Shown here: in pieces, positions 47,182-56,404 of the stretch
Layout: each line of letters opens with the position of its first letter
How positions within the stretch are numbered: position 1 is the stretch's first letter
Origin: Euptelea pleiosperma
Lineage: Eukaryota; Streptophyta; Magnoliopsida; Ranunculales; Eupteleaceae
Direction of reading: 5' to 3'
Assembly (NCBI GenBank): GCA_035048495.1
Contig: CM068540.1
Location: 18,460,829-18,524,828, forward strand
Length of the DNA stretch: 64,000 nt
The notes under the pieces: model-generated
Seen by the model: only the letters and a program-made list of their open reading frames with translations
Told to the model about the DNA's origin: nothing
Database searches by the model: none
Translations under genes and position numbers: made by a program

Positions 47182-47574
47182 CATGGTTTTAAAAATGGTT
47201 TTAACGGCTGTTTAAACAGTAATGCCCCAAGCCCGTTTCCGTTAAAACCGTTTAAATACGTTTTATCGTTTTTGAATTAAATGGCCCATTTTTTTTGTTT
47301 TAACGGCCGTTAAAATCGTTTAAACAGCCGTTTAATTCTGAAAAATTTCGTAAAAAAAATGACCGTTAAATCCGCTAAACTTCGTTTAATTTCCCTTAAA
47401 TTCTTTTTTTTTTAATTTTCAAATTTTGAATTTCAGCGCCATTTTTTCGGTTAAAATCCGTTTAATTCCGTTAAATTCTATTTTTTTACATTTTTGCCTC
47501 TGGCCATTTCAATCCGTTTAAACGGTAACGCCCCCAGTCCGTTTAACTGTTAAAACGGCCTCCTTTAAACCTTA
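47182..47574. mobile_element. hAT-like MITE, family A (393 bp)
   Basis: Starts CATGGTTTTAAAAATGG and ends GGCCTCCTTTAAACCTTA. The target duplication CATATTGT is exact (47174-47181 and 47575-47582). As in the copy at 25524, the motif is TTTAAACGG, defining a subfamily. Confidence 0.9.
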
Positions 47575-47694
47575 CATATTGTTTTGTTTTGGTAGTTTCA
47601 AAATATTAGTAAGGATTTGATAATAGTAAGGTTGTTATGCTACTTTCTAAAATTTGCATGTCTAAAGGTCTTGCTATGTTTTCATTGATTCTTC

Positions 47695-48372
47695 TCAAGC
47701 GGGGGATGGCGGGGATGGTGGAATTACGATAGTAAAGGAAAATTCTCCGTGGGATCTTTCTACAAGGCAATAGAAAGAAGTGAGGTAGTGGATTTTCCAG
47801 TGGCTAGAGTGTGGGCCAATAGAGTTCCCTTCAAAGTCTGTTTCCTGACATGGTGTGTAGTCTGTTGTATAGTTCAGACTATGGACTTCTTGTGGAGGAG
47901 AGGCATTGGGGTGGTAGATCACTGTCCCATCCATGTGTTTAGAGAGTGGTGAGTCCACTGATCACCTTTTCCTAGTTAGAGTTTAGCAGAGACTGGTTAC
48001 AGTTGGATTGCTAGTTCCTATGTTAGTCGAGGATTTGTTTTTAGCTTGGCAATGAAAAAAGGTTGTGGGCTCTGACCCGTTGGCTATATTATGGGTATTT
48101 GGAGAGAATGCAACTGCAAGGTCTTCGAAGGGATGAAATCTTCCACTGAAGTTCTTTTGTTGGAGATTTGAGGGCTTGTTTTTCTTAGGTCAGACTGTAT
48201 GACAAAGGGAGGAGCATTAGATTTTAGGATTTGGTGTTTGGGTGGTCGTGGCCTTGTTAGTGAGAAGTTGAAGTGCTTGGTGTTTCCGTTATATTTCTTC
48301 TTGTTGTTTTCCTCCCTTCTGTCTTGGTAGGCATTCTCAGCCTCCAAGCTCTTTTACCTTCTTAAAAAAAAT
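47695..48372 (+). mobile_element. LINE remnant, 3' part
   Basis: Degraded plus-strand reading typical of the RT-associated zinc-binding region of plant LINEs: GSFYKAIERSEVVDF, VWANRVPFKVCFLTWCVVC and IMGIWRECNCKVFEG. It ends near CTTCTTAAAAAAAATT. Unlike the remnant at 41385 in detail, so it is a separate copy. Confidence 0.7.
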
Positions 48373-48554
48373 TAGAGGAAAAAGGCATTTTTCTTAACAA
48401 TAGTTTTGCCAAAAGACGAGTAGCAATAGCAATGGAGAAATAAGATTGATTTTGATGTCGGGCGTGTACGTGTTCTAGATTAACTTCTGAAGTGGTTGTT
48501 TATGTAAAGCGGGATAGCTACTATCCATTGAACCAAAGGGAGTTGGCCACCATT

Positions 48555-48737
48555 GAATAACTTCCTGAAGGTTCCACGTACACGTGTTTAGATTAATAAC
48601 GGGCAATTAGATGCTCAAGTGGCATCAGAAGGTGTCACGTGAGGTATCCAATTATCCCTCCGAGCATGAACCGAAATGCCATTGCCAATATTCCATTTGA
48701 GGCCAATCTTAAGGTCACTACGAACATGCAGCCGAAG
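48555..48737. repeat. Duplicated flank, first copy
   Basis: GGTTCCACGTACACGTGTTTAG ... CCGAAATGCCATTGCCAATATTCC (given by its parts GGTTCCACGTACACG and AAATGCCATTGC). The same block lies at 51240-51402, marking the start of a 2.7-kb tandem duplication. Confidence 0.8.
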
Positions 48738-48890
48738 GCAGAGCCAGGAAGGGGCTGGTGTGAGTGGCTGAGATCCACCATCCATTTGGAGGATAAGATA
48801 AGATAAGAGATAAGACAACTAGATAAGATAAGATAAGAGGTAATTAAGACAACTTCCCTGTTTTGTTATATAGATGTATGAGATGGTTTT
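48738..48890 (-). repeat. Helitron-like 3'-end unit, reversed
   Basis: GGTGTGAGTGGCTGAGATCC, then ATCCATTTGGAGGATAAGATAAGATAAG-type short repeats (GATAA run 48790-48840), then AACTTCCCTGTTTTGTTATATAG. Reverse orientation of the units at 27405; the end with hairpin is missing. Confidence 0.5.
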
Positions 48891-48994
48891 ATGCCCTAAT
48901 GATCATCCAATCAAATTAACTTTGGAAGTGTTTTTTTGTCGTATTTGTTATATATAGTTTCGTGTTATCCCACGCTTAATAGCAAAAAAAGATA

Positions 48995-49060
48995 TCTATC
49001 TATACTACTATAAAGCCAAAACTAGGGCTTGCCAGCGGGGCTTCAGACGCACCCACCTAA
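48995..49060 (+). mobile_element. Possible Helitron 5' end
   Basis: TCTATCTATACTACTATAAAGC resembles plant Helitron 5' ends. No matching 3' end is identified, so this is a weak call. Confidence 0.35.
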
Positions 49061-49094
49061 AGAGCAAAACTTTAACGAGAGAGGTCCCGCCATC

Positions 49095-49415
49095 ACACTT
49101 CGAGTCACGTGGCACACTCTTATAGACTACTGACCGTATGGATGTTTGGCCCATCCCTAGGTAGAAATACATACCAAAAATCATTGATTATTGATTTCTA
49201 ACCTTTGGATCTGAGTACTACCCCAAATAATTAAAGCTCGAAATCCACGGTTAAAACTAAACTATATATGGAAAAGATTCTAATCCAACAGATAGAAGTT
49301 ATCAATCAGGTTGAATTTTGGCATGTAAGTCCAGCTAGCAATGGCCAAACATTCATACGTTCAGTAGTCTCTAACAGTGCACCACGCGGCTCATACTATG
49401 GCCATCATTGGCGTT
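49095..49415. mobile_element. Foldback MITE, family C (segment copy 2)
   Basis: Left arm TCACGTGGCACACTCTTATAG and ACCGTATGGATGTTTGGCCC; right arm GGCCAAACATTCATACG and GCACCACGCGGC. Occupies the same relative place as the copies at 44250 and 51930. Confidence 0.75.
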
Positions 49416-49532
49416 GATAAAGCCCAGGTAATCAATCACGTGCCGCCCATATAATATCCCCATGTTAAAAATGATAAGTGTTGTAATTCTGAGGATGACG
49501 TCCTCCCTAATCCCTAGGTCTAGGTCTAGACC

Positions 49533-49884
49533 ATAGTTAGCAATTCGGTATACGGCAAAGATTCGAAACGGAAAAAGTTCGGGTTTAATTCGGTTTTGGG
49601 ATAAAAAAAAATTCGGTCATTGTTGAAATGTCATATTTGTTTAACCTTAAAAAGCTTGAATTTTACTAATTTTTTTCATTTTATGCGGTCATTTATACGT
49701 TTTTATTTTAAAAAATCATAAAATTTGTGTATTAAACATGAATAATACGTGTTTTATTTGTATAGTCTTAAAATTTCCGATTTTTTCTGATTTTTTATTT
49801 TACATGGCTGTATTAAACGTGGCTTCAAATAAACAAAAAATGCCGGTATTAAACACGTATAATACGCGAATTAACTAACTAGAC
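49533..49884. mobile_element. MITE family E (352 bp)
   Basis: Starts ATAGTTAGCAATTCGG and ends GAATTAACTAACTAGAC. The target duplication TCTAGACC is exact (49525-49532 and 49885-49892). The other two segment copies lack it, so it arrived after the duplication. Confidence 0.85.
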
Positions 49885-50171
49885 TCTAGACCCTGAATGA
49901 TCAACTTGATGCACACCACCCAAATCCCAAAGACAATCCAACAGTCTAGACCCAGAGAGTTGTGACAGATGTCTCCCTTAGAATAACAGCATTACTTGTT
50001 AAAAGGGTAGAACCCGTGTTCGATGGCCCGGGAGACTTCAAAATTTGAAGTTCCCCCCTCCAACTAAAAATAAATAGAAACAGACATTATACATTTCAAA
50101 AATGCCTACGGAAACAAATAATAAAATTAAATCTAACCAAATAAATAACTAATTAGAAAGGATATTTGCAT

Positions 50172-50500
50172 CATGGTTTAAAAAACGGCCTTAGACCTCC
50201 CCTGTTACGTTTTGTACCATTAAAACGCTCAAAAAATAACGGCTGTTATTTTTGTTATAACTGCCGTTATTTTCCATTATAACAAAAATAACGACCATTA
50301 TTTTTTGGACAATTTTGTGACAGAAAGTCCGTTATTTCTGTTTTTTCTGTAAGGTTTTTTTTTTTTTTGACACCATTTTTCCGTTTTTTTTTTCGTTACT
50401 TTCCTTTTTGCCCAGGAGCGTTACAATTTGTTATAACGGCGAAAAAACAGTAACGCACCCAGTCGGTTATACCATTATAACGGCCCATTTTCAAACCTTG
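50172..50500. mobile_element. hAT-like MITE, family A (329 bp)
   Basis: Starts CATGGTTTAAAAAACGGCC and ends CCATTTTCAAACCTTG. The target duplication ATTTGCAT is exact (50164-50171 and 50501-50508). Confidence 0.9.
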
Positions 50501-50710
50501 ATTTGCATATTAGTTTAGAATACGCCTGGCAATATCACTTCCTGACTTATATTTTGGAAATTTGACCATCGATTACAAAAAAAAAATAAAAAAGTTGACC
50601 ATCTAGAAACCTAGATGGTTTCCTCCTCTATACCTTAATAAAATCCTGGCAAAGGGCAAAAACGACTTGGAGCCCAAGCAACTACGTCATTAACCCTCTC
50701 TCCAACTCTT

Positions 50711-50722
50711 TTTTAATATAAG
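50711..50722 (+). promoter_or_regulatory. TATA-like box, small gene copy 2
   Basis: TTTTAATATAAG, 101 bp upstream of the ATG, same sequence as in copies 1 and 3. Confidence 0.55.
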
Positions 50723-50811
50723 AACTAAGAAGGCTAGCCCCCCATCAACTTCAGAACAAAAAAAAAAAATACTCGATTCAGTCTCCTTTCCCTCTCTCAC
50801 TTTCCTTGTCA

Positions 50812-51114
50812 ATGTCTACCCTTCGCTACCACTTCTTCCCCGCTGATTTACTTCCTTCTCTACATCTCCCCATCAATGGAAGCAGCAGGACTTCCCAGCC
50901 AGATCTTCCTCATGAAACCCAAAAAATAGAAGGAATCATCAAAGCTCAACAGCCCCATACACAAGTTCAGCGTTACGAGGATCCCCCAGCATTACCAGTC
51001 GTTCTGGGTCCTACAAATAAACCAAGGCGTGATGGGTCCTATCATGGCGAACCACAACTTTGTCTTCTTCATCTTTCTTGCCCTGTAGAAACTCCAGAGA
51101 AGGCTTCAACGTAG
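50812..51114 (+). CDS. Uncharacterised small protein, copy 2 (100 aa)
   Basis: Second member of the triplicated family. ATG at 50812 is chosen because it matches the start in copies 1 and 3. It differs from copy 1 by the loss of one codon after SSRT and by changes such as ALPVVLGPTNKPRRDG. The frame is intact. The 3' flank leaves homology with the other copies soon after the stop (TAGTCATGAGCATG) and runs into a short family A scrap at about 51197-51235. Function unknown. Confidence 0.55.
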   Translation: MSTLRYHFFPADLLPSLHLPINGSSRTSQPDLPHETQKIEGIIKAQQPHTQVQRYEDPPALPVVLGPTNKPRRDGSYHGEPQLCLLHLSCPVETPEKAST

Positions 51115-51239
51115 TCATGAGCATGTTGGAATTGCTTTTGCTTTTGCTTTTGTTTTAGGATCTCAAATTGATTCTTGATAGGGCTTGACTTAGTCAACGC
51201 CCCGTTATAACGAATTGTAACATTCAGGGGCCGTACGTG

Positions 51240-51402
51240 TTCTTGATGGTTCCACGTACACATGTTTAGATTAATAAGGGGCAATTAGATGGTTCAATTG
51301 GCACGTGAGATATCCAATTATCCCTCGAAGCGTGAACCGAAATGCCATTGCTAATATTCCATTTGAGGCCGAGCTTAAGGACACTACGGGTGTGCAGCAT
51401 AT
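51240..51402. repeat. Duplicated flank, second copy
   Basis: Repeats the block of 48555-48737, so the unit 48555-51239 (about 2.7 kb) was tandemly duplicated. Confidence 0.8.
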
Positions 51403-51929
51403 GCTTCCAATAAGGTGAAGCAATGGAAGGTACAACATTTAATTAGCTACCATGGCAAAATACATACAAACTTGGAGGGATTCATAGCTTGGAAGTTTAT
51501 TCGGCTTTAAAAAAGTACTTTTTAAGTTTTAGTAAAAGCATACCTTTTTTATAAGTCCTAAATACCGGCTTATTACGTTTTTTAAGATTACCCAAATGCA
51601 GGCTTGGTTAATTGGATAAAAAATTTACCTGATTCATTATCTCTAGCCATAGATTTTAGTTTGATTTTAGCCATTGTATTGAAAAATGTGTTTCTAGATG
51701 CTAAATCCAACGTTTAGAAATCACCAATCAAGTTGATTTTTATTTCTTTATCGACTAATGGGTGGGCTTAACATCCACGTGGTCAGTGGGCCCAAAAAGA
51801 ATGAACAAATGTAGGGCCTGAGAGTCCTCTGCATCTAAAGAAATTGTTTGGCTCACGAACATCTTCTCTTGTAAGATGACCACAAGGCTAAAAACAAGCC
51901 CATGTGACCATCACACCGTGAGGGAGGTC
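51403..51929. other. Spacer between small gene copies 2 and 3
   Basis: Holds the GAAGTTTATTCGGCTTTAAA ... TTACCCAAATGCAGGC repeat also seen at 42860 and a diverged family C-like stretch at about 51640-51810. No gene. Confidence 0.45.
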
Positions 51930-52240
51930 CATCACACTGTGAGCCACGTGGCATGCTCTTATAGACTACTGACTGTTTGGATGTTTGGCCCATCCGTAGG
52001 TAGACCTGCATACCAAAAATCATTATGATTAGTGATTTCTAACTTTTGGATCTTAGTACCCCAAATAATGCTTGAAAGCCACGGTTAAAACTAAACCATT
52101 GAAAAGATTCTAATCCAACGTATAGAAGTTATCAATCAGGTTGAATTTTGGCATGTAAGTCCAGCTAGCGATGGGCCAAACATCCATACGGTCAGTGATA
52201 TCTAACAGTGTGCCACGTGGCTCATACTTTGGCCGTCATC
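51930..52240. mobile_element. Foldback MITE, family C (segment copy 3)
   Basis: Left arm GAGCCACGTGGCATGCTCTT, right arm GTGTGCCACGTGGCTCATAC. The CACGTG core stands in both arms. Confidence 0.8.
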
Positions 52241-52578
52241 AACGTTGATGAAGCCCCTGTAATCAATCACATGCAATGCACGTGCCGTCCCTAATGACTA
52301 GGTACAATACTAACATGCCCACGTTGAAAATGAGGTGTTGTAATTCTGAGGAGGACATCGTCCCTAGTCCCTAAATCTAGACCCGTTGAATGATCAACTT
52401 GACGCGTACACCACCCAAATCCCAAAGACAATCCAACAGTTAACACCCAGGGAGATGTGACAGATGTCCAGCTTAGAATGACAGCATTAGTTGTTAAAAT
52501 CCGGAAAAAGAAACTTCTAATGGAAGTGTACATAGTTAAATAATAAAATAAATAACTAATAAAAAAGGATATTTGCAT

Positions 52579-52822
52579 CATGGTTTAAAAGATGGCTGTT
52601 ATAACGAAAATAACGGCCATTATAACGTATTCGGACGTCTCCCATTACGTCATTTACCGTTAAAAAGCTCAAAAAATAATAGCTGTTACCGTTATTTTCG
52701 GGAAAACTTTTGAAAATTTCAAATTCAATTTTCAGCGCCATTTTTTTATTAATTTCAATTTTTGCCCCACAGAAAAAACGGAAACGCCCCCAATCCGTTA
52801 TAACGGCCCCTTTTAAACCTTG
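52579..52822. mobile_element. hAT-like MITE, family A (244 bp)
   Basis: Starts CATGGTTTAAAAGATGGC and ends CCCCTTTTAAACCTTG. The flanks ATTTGCAT (52571-52578) and ATTTGCCT (52823-52830) mark the same target site as in segment copies 1 and 2. An inner part has been lost. Confidence 0.85.
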
Positions 52823-53111
52823 ATTTGCCTATTAGTTTAGAATGCACCTGGCAATACCACTTAATTTCTATTTTGAAAATTGACCATCGATCACCAAAAA
52901 AATTTAAAAATAAAATAATGCTGACAACCACCGTTGGATTCTTGAAATCCACGGCCGAGCACACGAACACAAGACCCTAATAATAATAATAAAAAGTTGA
53001 CCATCTAGAATCCTAAACGGTTTCCTCTACACCTTACTAAAATCCTGGCAAAGGGCAAAAATGACTTGGAGCCCAAGCTAACTAGGTCATTAACCTTATC
53101 TCCGACCCCTC

Positions 53112-53123
53112 TTTTAATATAAG
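53112..53123 (+). promoter_or_regulatory. TATA-like box, small gene copy 3
   Basis: TTTTAATATAAG (with the preceding C at 53111), 98 bp upstream of the ATG. Confidence 0.55.
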
Positions 53124-53209
53124 AAGACTAGCCCCCTCCCCCCATCAACTTCAGAACACAAACAAAATACTAGATTCAATCTCCCTTCCCTCTCTCACTT
53201 TCCTTCTCA

Positions 53210-53521
53210 ATGTCTACCCTTCAGTACCACTTCTTCCCCACCGAGTTACTTCCTTCTCTACATCTCCCCATCAATGGAAGCAGCAGGCCTAGTACTTCCC
53301 AGCCAGATCTTCCCCATGAAACCCTAAAAACAGAAGGATTAATCATCAAAGTTCAACAGCCCCATGCACAAGTTCAGCGTTACGAAGCTCCCCCAGCCTT
53401 ACTAGTCGTTCAGGGTCCTATAAACAAACCACGGCTTGATGGGTCCTATCCTGGCGAACCACAACTTTGTGTTCTTCATCTTTCTTGTCCTGTAGAAACT
53501 CCAGAGAAGGCTTCAACGTAG
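53210..53521 (+). CDS. Uncharacterised small protein, copy 3 (103 aa)
   Basis: Third and longest member. Relative to copy 1 it gains one codon in the SSRPSTSQ region and one leucine in TEGLIIKV; both gains are whole codons. Changes from copy 1 are about 7 synonymous and 13 amino-acid-changing bases by eye. The 3' flank matches copy 1 for about 300 bp, then is interrupted by two family A MITEs. Family and function are not recognised. Confidence 0.55.
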   Translation: MSTLQYHFFPTELLPSLHLPINGSSRPSTSQPDLPHETLKTEGLIIKVQQPHAQVQRYEAPPALLVVQGPINKPRLDGSYPGEPQLCVLHLSCPVETPEKAST

Positions 53522-53850
53522 TCCTAGCTGACTTCCTTTTTCGTATTCAGAGGTTTAATTTTTGTTTTTTTCTGCTTTGGAATGGAGTTTTATGATAGAA
53601 TTCATGTTGGAATTGGTTTTTATTTTGTTTAGGAACTCAAAATTGATTCTTTATAGAGCCTGACTTAGTCAGCGTAGATAGTCTCTTATGAGCAATTAGA
53701 TCTACTGGTTAATTATTGAAAAAAAAAAGAACTGTTTGGTTTTGTTATGATTCGGGCATCAATTTCTGGTTTTATTCTGATACTGGTTTCTTGTAACTGC
53801 CTTATTGATCTCGTCAAAGCTATCATGCTGACTCTTTAAGTTTTGTGTAC

Positions 53851-54193
53851 CATGGTATAAAAAGTAAAAAACGGCTGCTCTAACGAAAATAACGCCGTTA
53901 TAACGGATTCCAGCCTCCCCGTTACATTATGAACACTTAAAACGCTGAAAAAATAACGGCCGTTATTTTCTGGAATTTTTTGTGAAAAAAGAAAACAGCT
54001 GTTATTTTCCGTTATTTTTCTGTTTTTTCCTGTTATTTTTTCCGTAATTTGAATTTCAAATTTTGTATTTAAGCACCATTTTTTTCCGTTTTTGCCCCTG
54101 AGCATTTCAATGTGTTATAGTGGCCGTTGTAACAGAAGAAAAGGTAACTCCCCCAGTCCGTTATACCGTTATAACGGCTCCTTTTAAACCTTG
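53851..54193. mobile_element. hAT-like MITE, family A (343 bp)
   Basis: Starts CATGGTATAAAAAGTAAAA and ends GGCTCCTTTTAAACCTTG. The target duplication TTGTGTAC is exact (53843-53850 and 54194-54201). Segment copy 1 shows the empty site TTGTGTACTACAATTA near 45714. Confidence 0.93.
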
Positions 54194-54225
54194 TTGTGTA
54201 CAATTATTTTTTTAGTTATTAGTAT

Positions 54226-54552
54226 CAAGGTTTGAAAGGGGCCGTCATAACGGTATAACGGATTGGGGGAGTTACCGCTTTTTCCGTTATAACGAATTGT
54301 AACGGTCAGGGACAAAAATGGGAAATAACATAAAATACAGAAAAAAAATGCCGCTGGAATTCAAAGAATCGAATTTTGAAATTTTAAATTTCAGATTTTC
54401 AAAAACAGAAAATAACTGAAAAATAATGGAAATAATGACCATTTTCACAAATTTTTTCAGAAAATAACAGTCATTATTTTTTGGGCATTTTAATGGTACA
54501 TAACGTAACGAGGGAGGTCTGAATCCGTTATAACAGCCGTTTTTAAACCATG
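54226..54552. mobile_element. hAT-like MITE, family A (327 bp)
   Basis: Starts CAAGGTTTGAAAGGGGCCG and ends CGTTTTTAAACCATG, in the opposite orientation to the copy before it. The flanks ATTAGTAT (54218-54225) and ATTAATAT (54553-54560) are an 8-bp duplication with one mismatch; segment copy 1 has the site once (ATTAATAC). Confidence 0.88.
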
Positions 54553-54699
54553 ATTAATATATTTGGTAGGGGTCCCGCACGCCTAACCCAGCTTACCCAC
54601 CAAGAAAATGTGCCTAGAACAGGAGAACCTACTATGTACAGGGGTTCCTCCAATAAGTAATTCTCAAAGCTAGACAGATAAACTGTTGGTAATTTTAAT

Positions 54700-55070
54700 C
54701 ATGGCTAAAAGTAACGCCGTTTTACGAATTTAATGGCAATTAAAATGGTAACGCCCAAAGCCCGTTACGTTATGAACCATTTTGACGATTGGAAAATAAC
54801 GGCCGTTATGTTTGTTTTAACAGCCATTATTTTCTTAAATAAATTTGCTAAAAAATGGCCGTTATTTCCATTTATGTTTATTTTTAAATTTGAAATTTTG
54901 ATTTTCAGTCCCGTTTTCCCATTTTTTCCATTATTTTCCTATTTTGTCCGTTTTTGCCCCTGTCCGTTACAATTCGTTTTAACAACTGTTTTTAACGGGA
55001 AAAAAAAAGAAAAAAAAGCAATGCGGCCCCCAATCCGCTATACTGTTATAACGGCCTCTTTTAAACCTCG
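54700..55070. mobile_element. hAT-like MITE, family A (371 bp)
   Basis: Starts CATGGCTAAAAGTAACG and ends GGCCTCTTTTAAACCTCG. The target duplication ATTTTAAT is exact (54692-54699 and 55071-55078). Confidence 0.9.
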
Positions 55071-55078
55071 ATTTTAAT

Positions 55079-56097
55079 AAACGAAATGTTCTCATTGTTA
55101 TTTTAACAGTTTTTTCTCTCTTTAGCAGTAGTGTATTTTGTCTTCGTTGTGGACAAATATGGGGGCCTTTTTTTTGTAATTTTTGTCTACCTTGTTTTTT
55201 GTGTTTTCTCTCAATTTGTAATCTCACATCAGATAGAGTTTTTATACTCTTGAGTTAACAATAGAGAGTGGAGCCCTTTGACATCCCACTTTTGTGTCTC
55301 ATGGGCACAACTATGCACGACCTTTAACATGCATGCAGGGCAGGTTTTGTTCATATGAGCGAATCAAAGATATCTTTTTATACAAATTATTTATTTATTA
55401 TTTTATAATTATCGTTTTAGTTTTATCGGCTAGTCGTTTTTATAACGTTGTGCCCAAATTATTTGGGCCAATTTTTTGATAACTGTTGTGAGTGGTTACT
55501 CCAAGTTTTGGCCCACGTCTTTGGCCATACAGCTTATATACTCTTCTTCTATCTAGGGGGCGTTTGGGAACGAAAAGTAAAAGCATTTCTACTTGTAGTG
55601 GAAGTTACTAGTTGATTTATCACCTCTAAAAAAGTCGGAGAAGAAATTAAAAGCGTCGGGATACCTTCTAATTTTGGAGAAGTAATTTCTATTAGAAGTT
55701 AAAAGCTCAAAAATTTAGCTTCAGTTTTAAGTCAGTTTTTAACTTTTCAAAAGTTAAAATATCATGAAACAAATCCAAACTAACTTTTTAACTTTTCGGC
55801 TTATAAAAGTCAATAAGTTATTTATTTTTGTGTTGCCAAATGGCCCCCTTAATTTATGCTTTTAATTCTCAGAGTTGGCAGGAAAAACACCTCTAATATA
55901 AGTTGATTTTTTGTTTTTTTATTCTTAGAGTTTGTCTTATCTTTTCTTTGTTTGGATACTTGGACAAAGAAGGTTTGTGGTTCGGTTTTCTAGCTTTTAT
56001 GCAAAAGTAGGTGACCATCAGTTGAAGATTGTGCTATTATATCCTGGGGGCGACACATCTATACACTGTTGCATTGGGATTTCTTCCTGTAGATACG
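55079..56097. other. Gene-free stretch
   Basis: No gene recognised. The phrases GGGGGCGTTTGGGAACG at 55556 and GTTGCCAAATGGCCCCC at 55833 are roughly inverted, so 55556-55850 may be another MITE. Confidence 0.4.
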
Positions 56098-56222
56098 TGA
56101 AACACCTATAAAGAAGAGCCAAGATCCTATCCCCAAATGGATGGTGGATCTCAGCCACTCACACCTAATTTTGACAAAAGCTTTGTCGAGGAGTGCCGTA
56201 GGCCCGGGCCACCTACTAGTAT
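56098..56222 (+). repeat. Helitron-like 3'-end unit, single
   Basis: One unit: GAGCCAAGATCCTATCCCC, CCACTCACACCTAATTTTG, GCTTTGTCGAGGAGTGCC, GGCCCGGGCCACCTACTAG followed by T. Confidence 0.6.
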
Positions 56223-56404
56223 TAAAGATAAAAGGGCTTTATATAGAGTTTTGCCTTAGGCCTCAACTTGTATCGAGACGGCCCTGCTTGCACAGTGCAT
56301 GAAGATTCTTAGACGCACCGAAGAATTAGCCTTCCTTTAATTAAACCGAAAGTTACAGAAGATCCAAAAAAAAGCTGAAGAAGGTAGATAGTTTGGTGAA
56401 ATTG

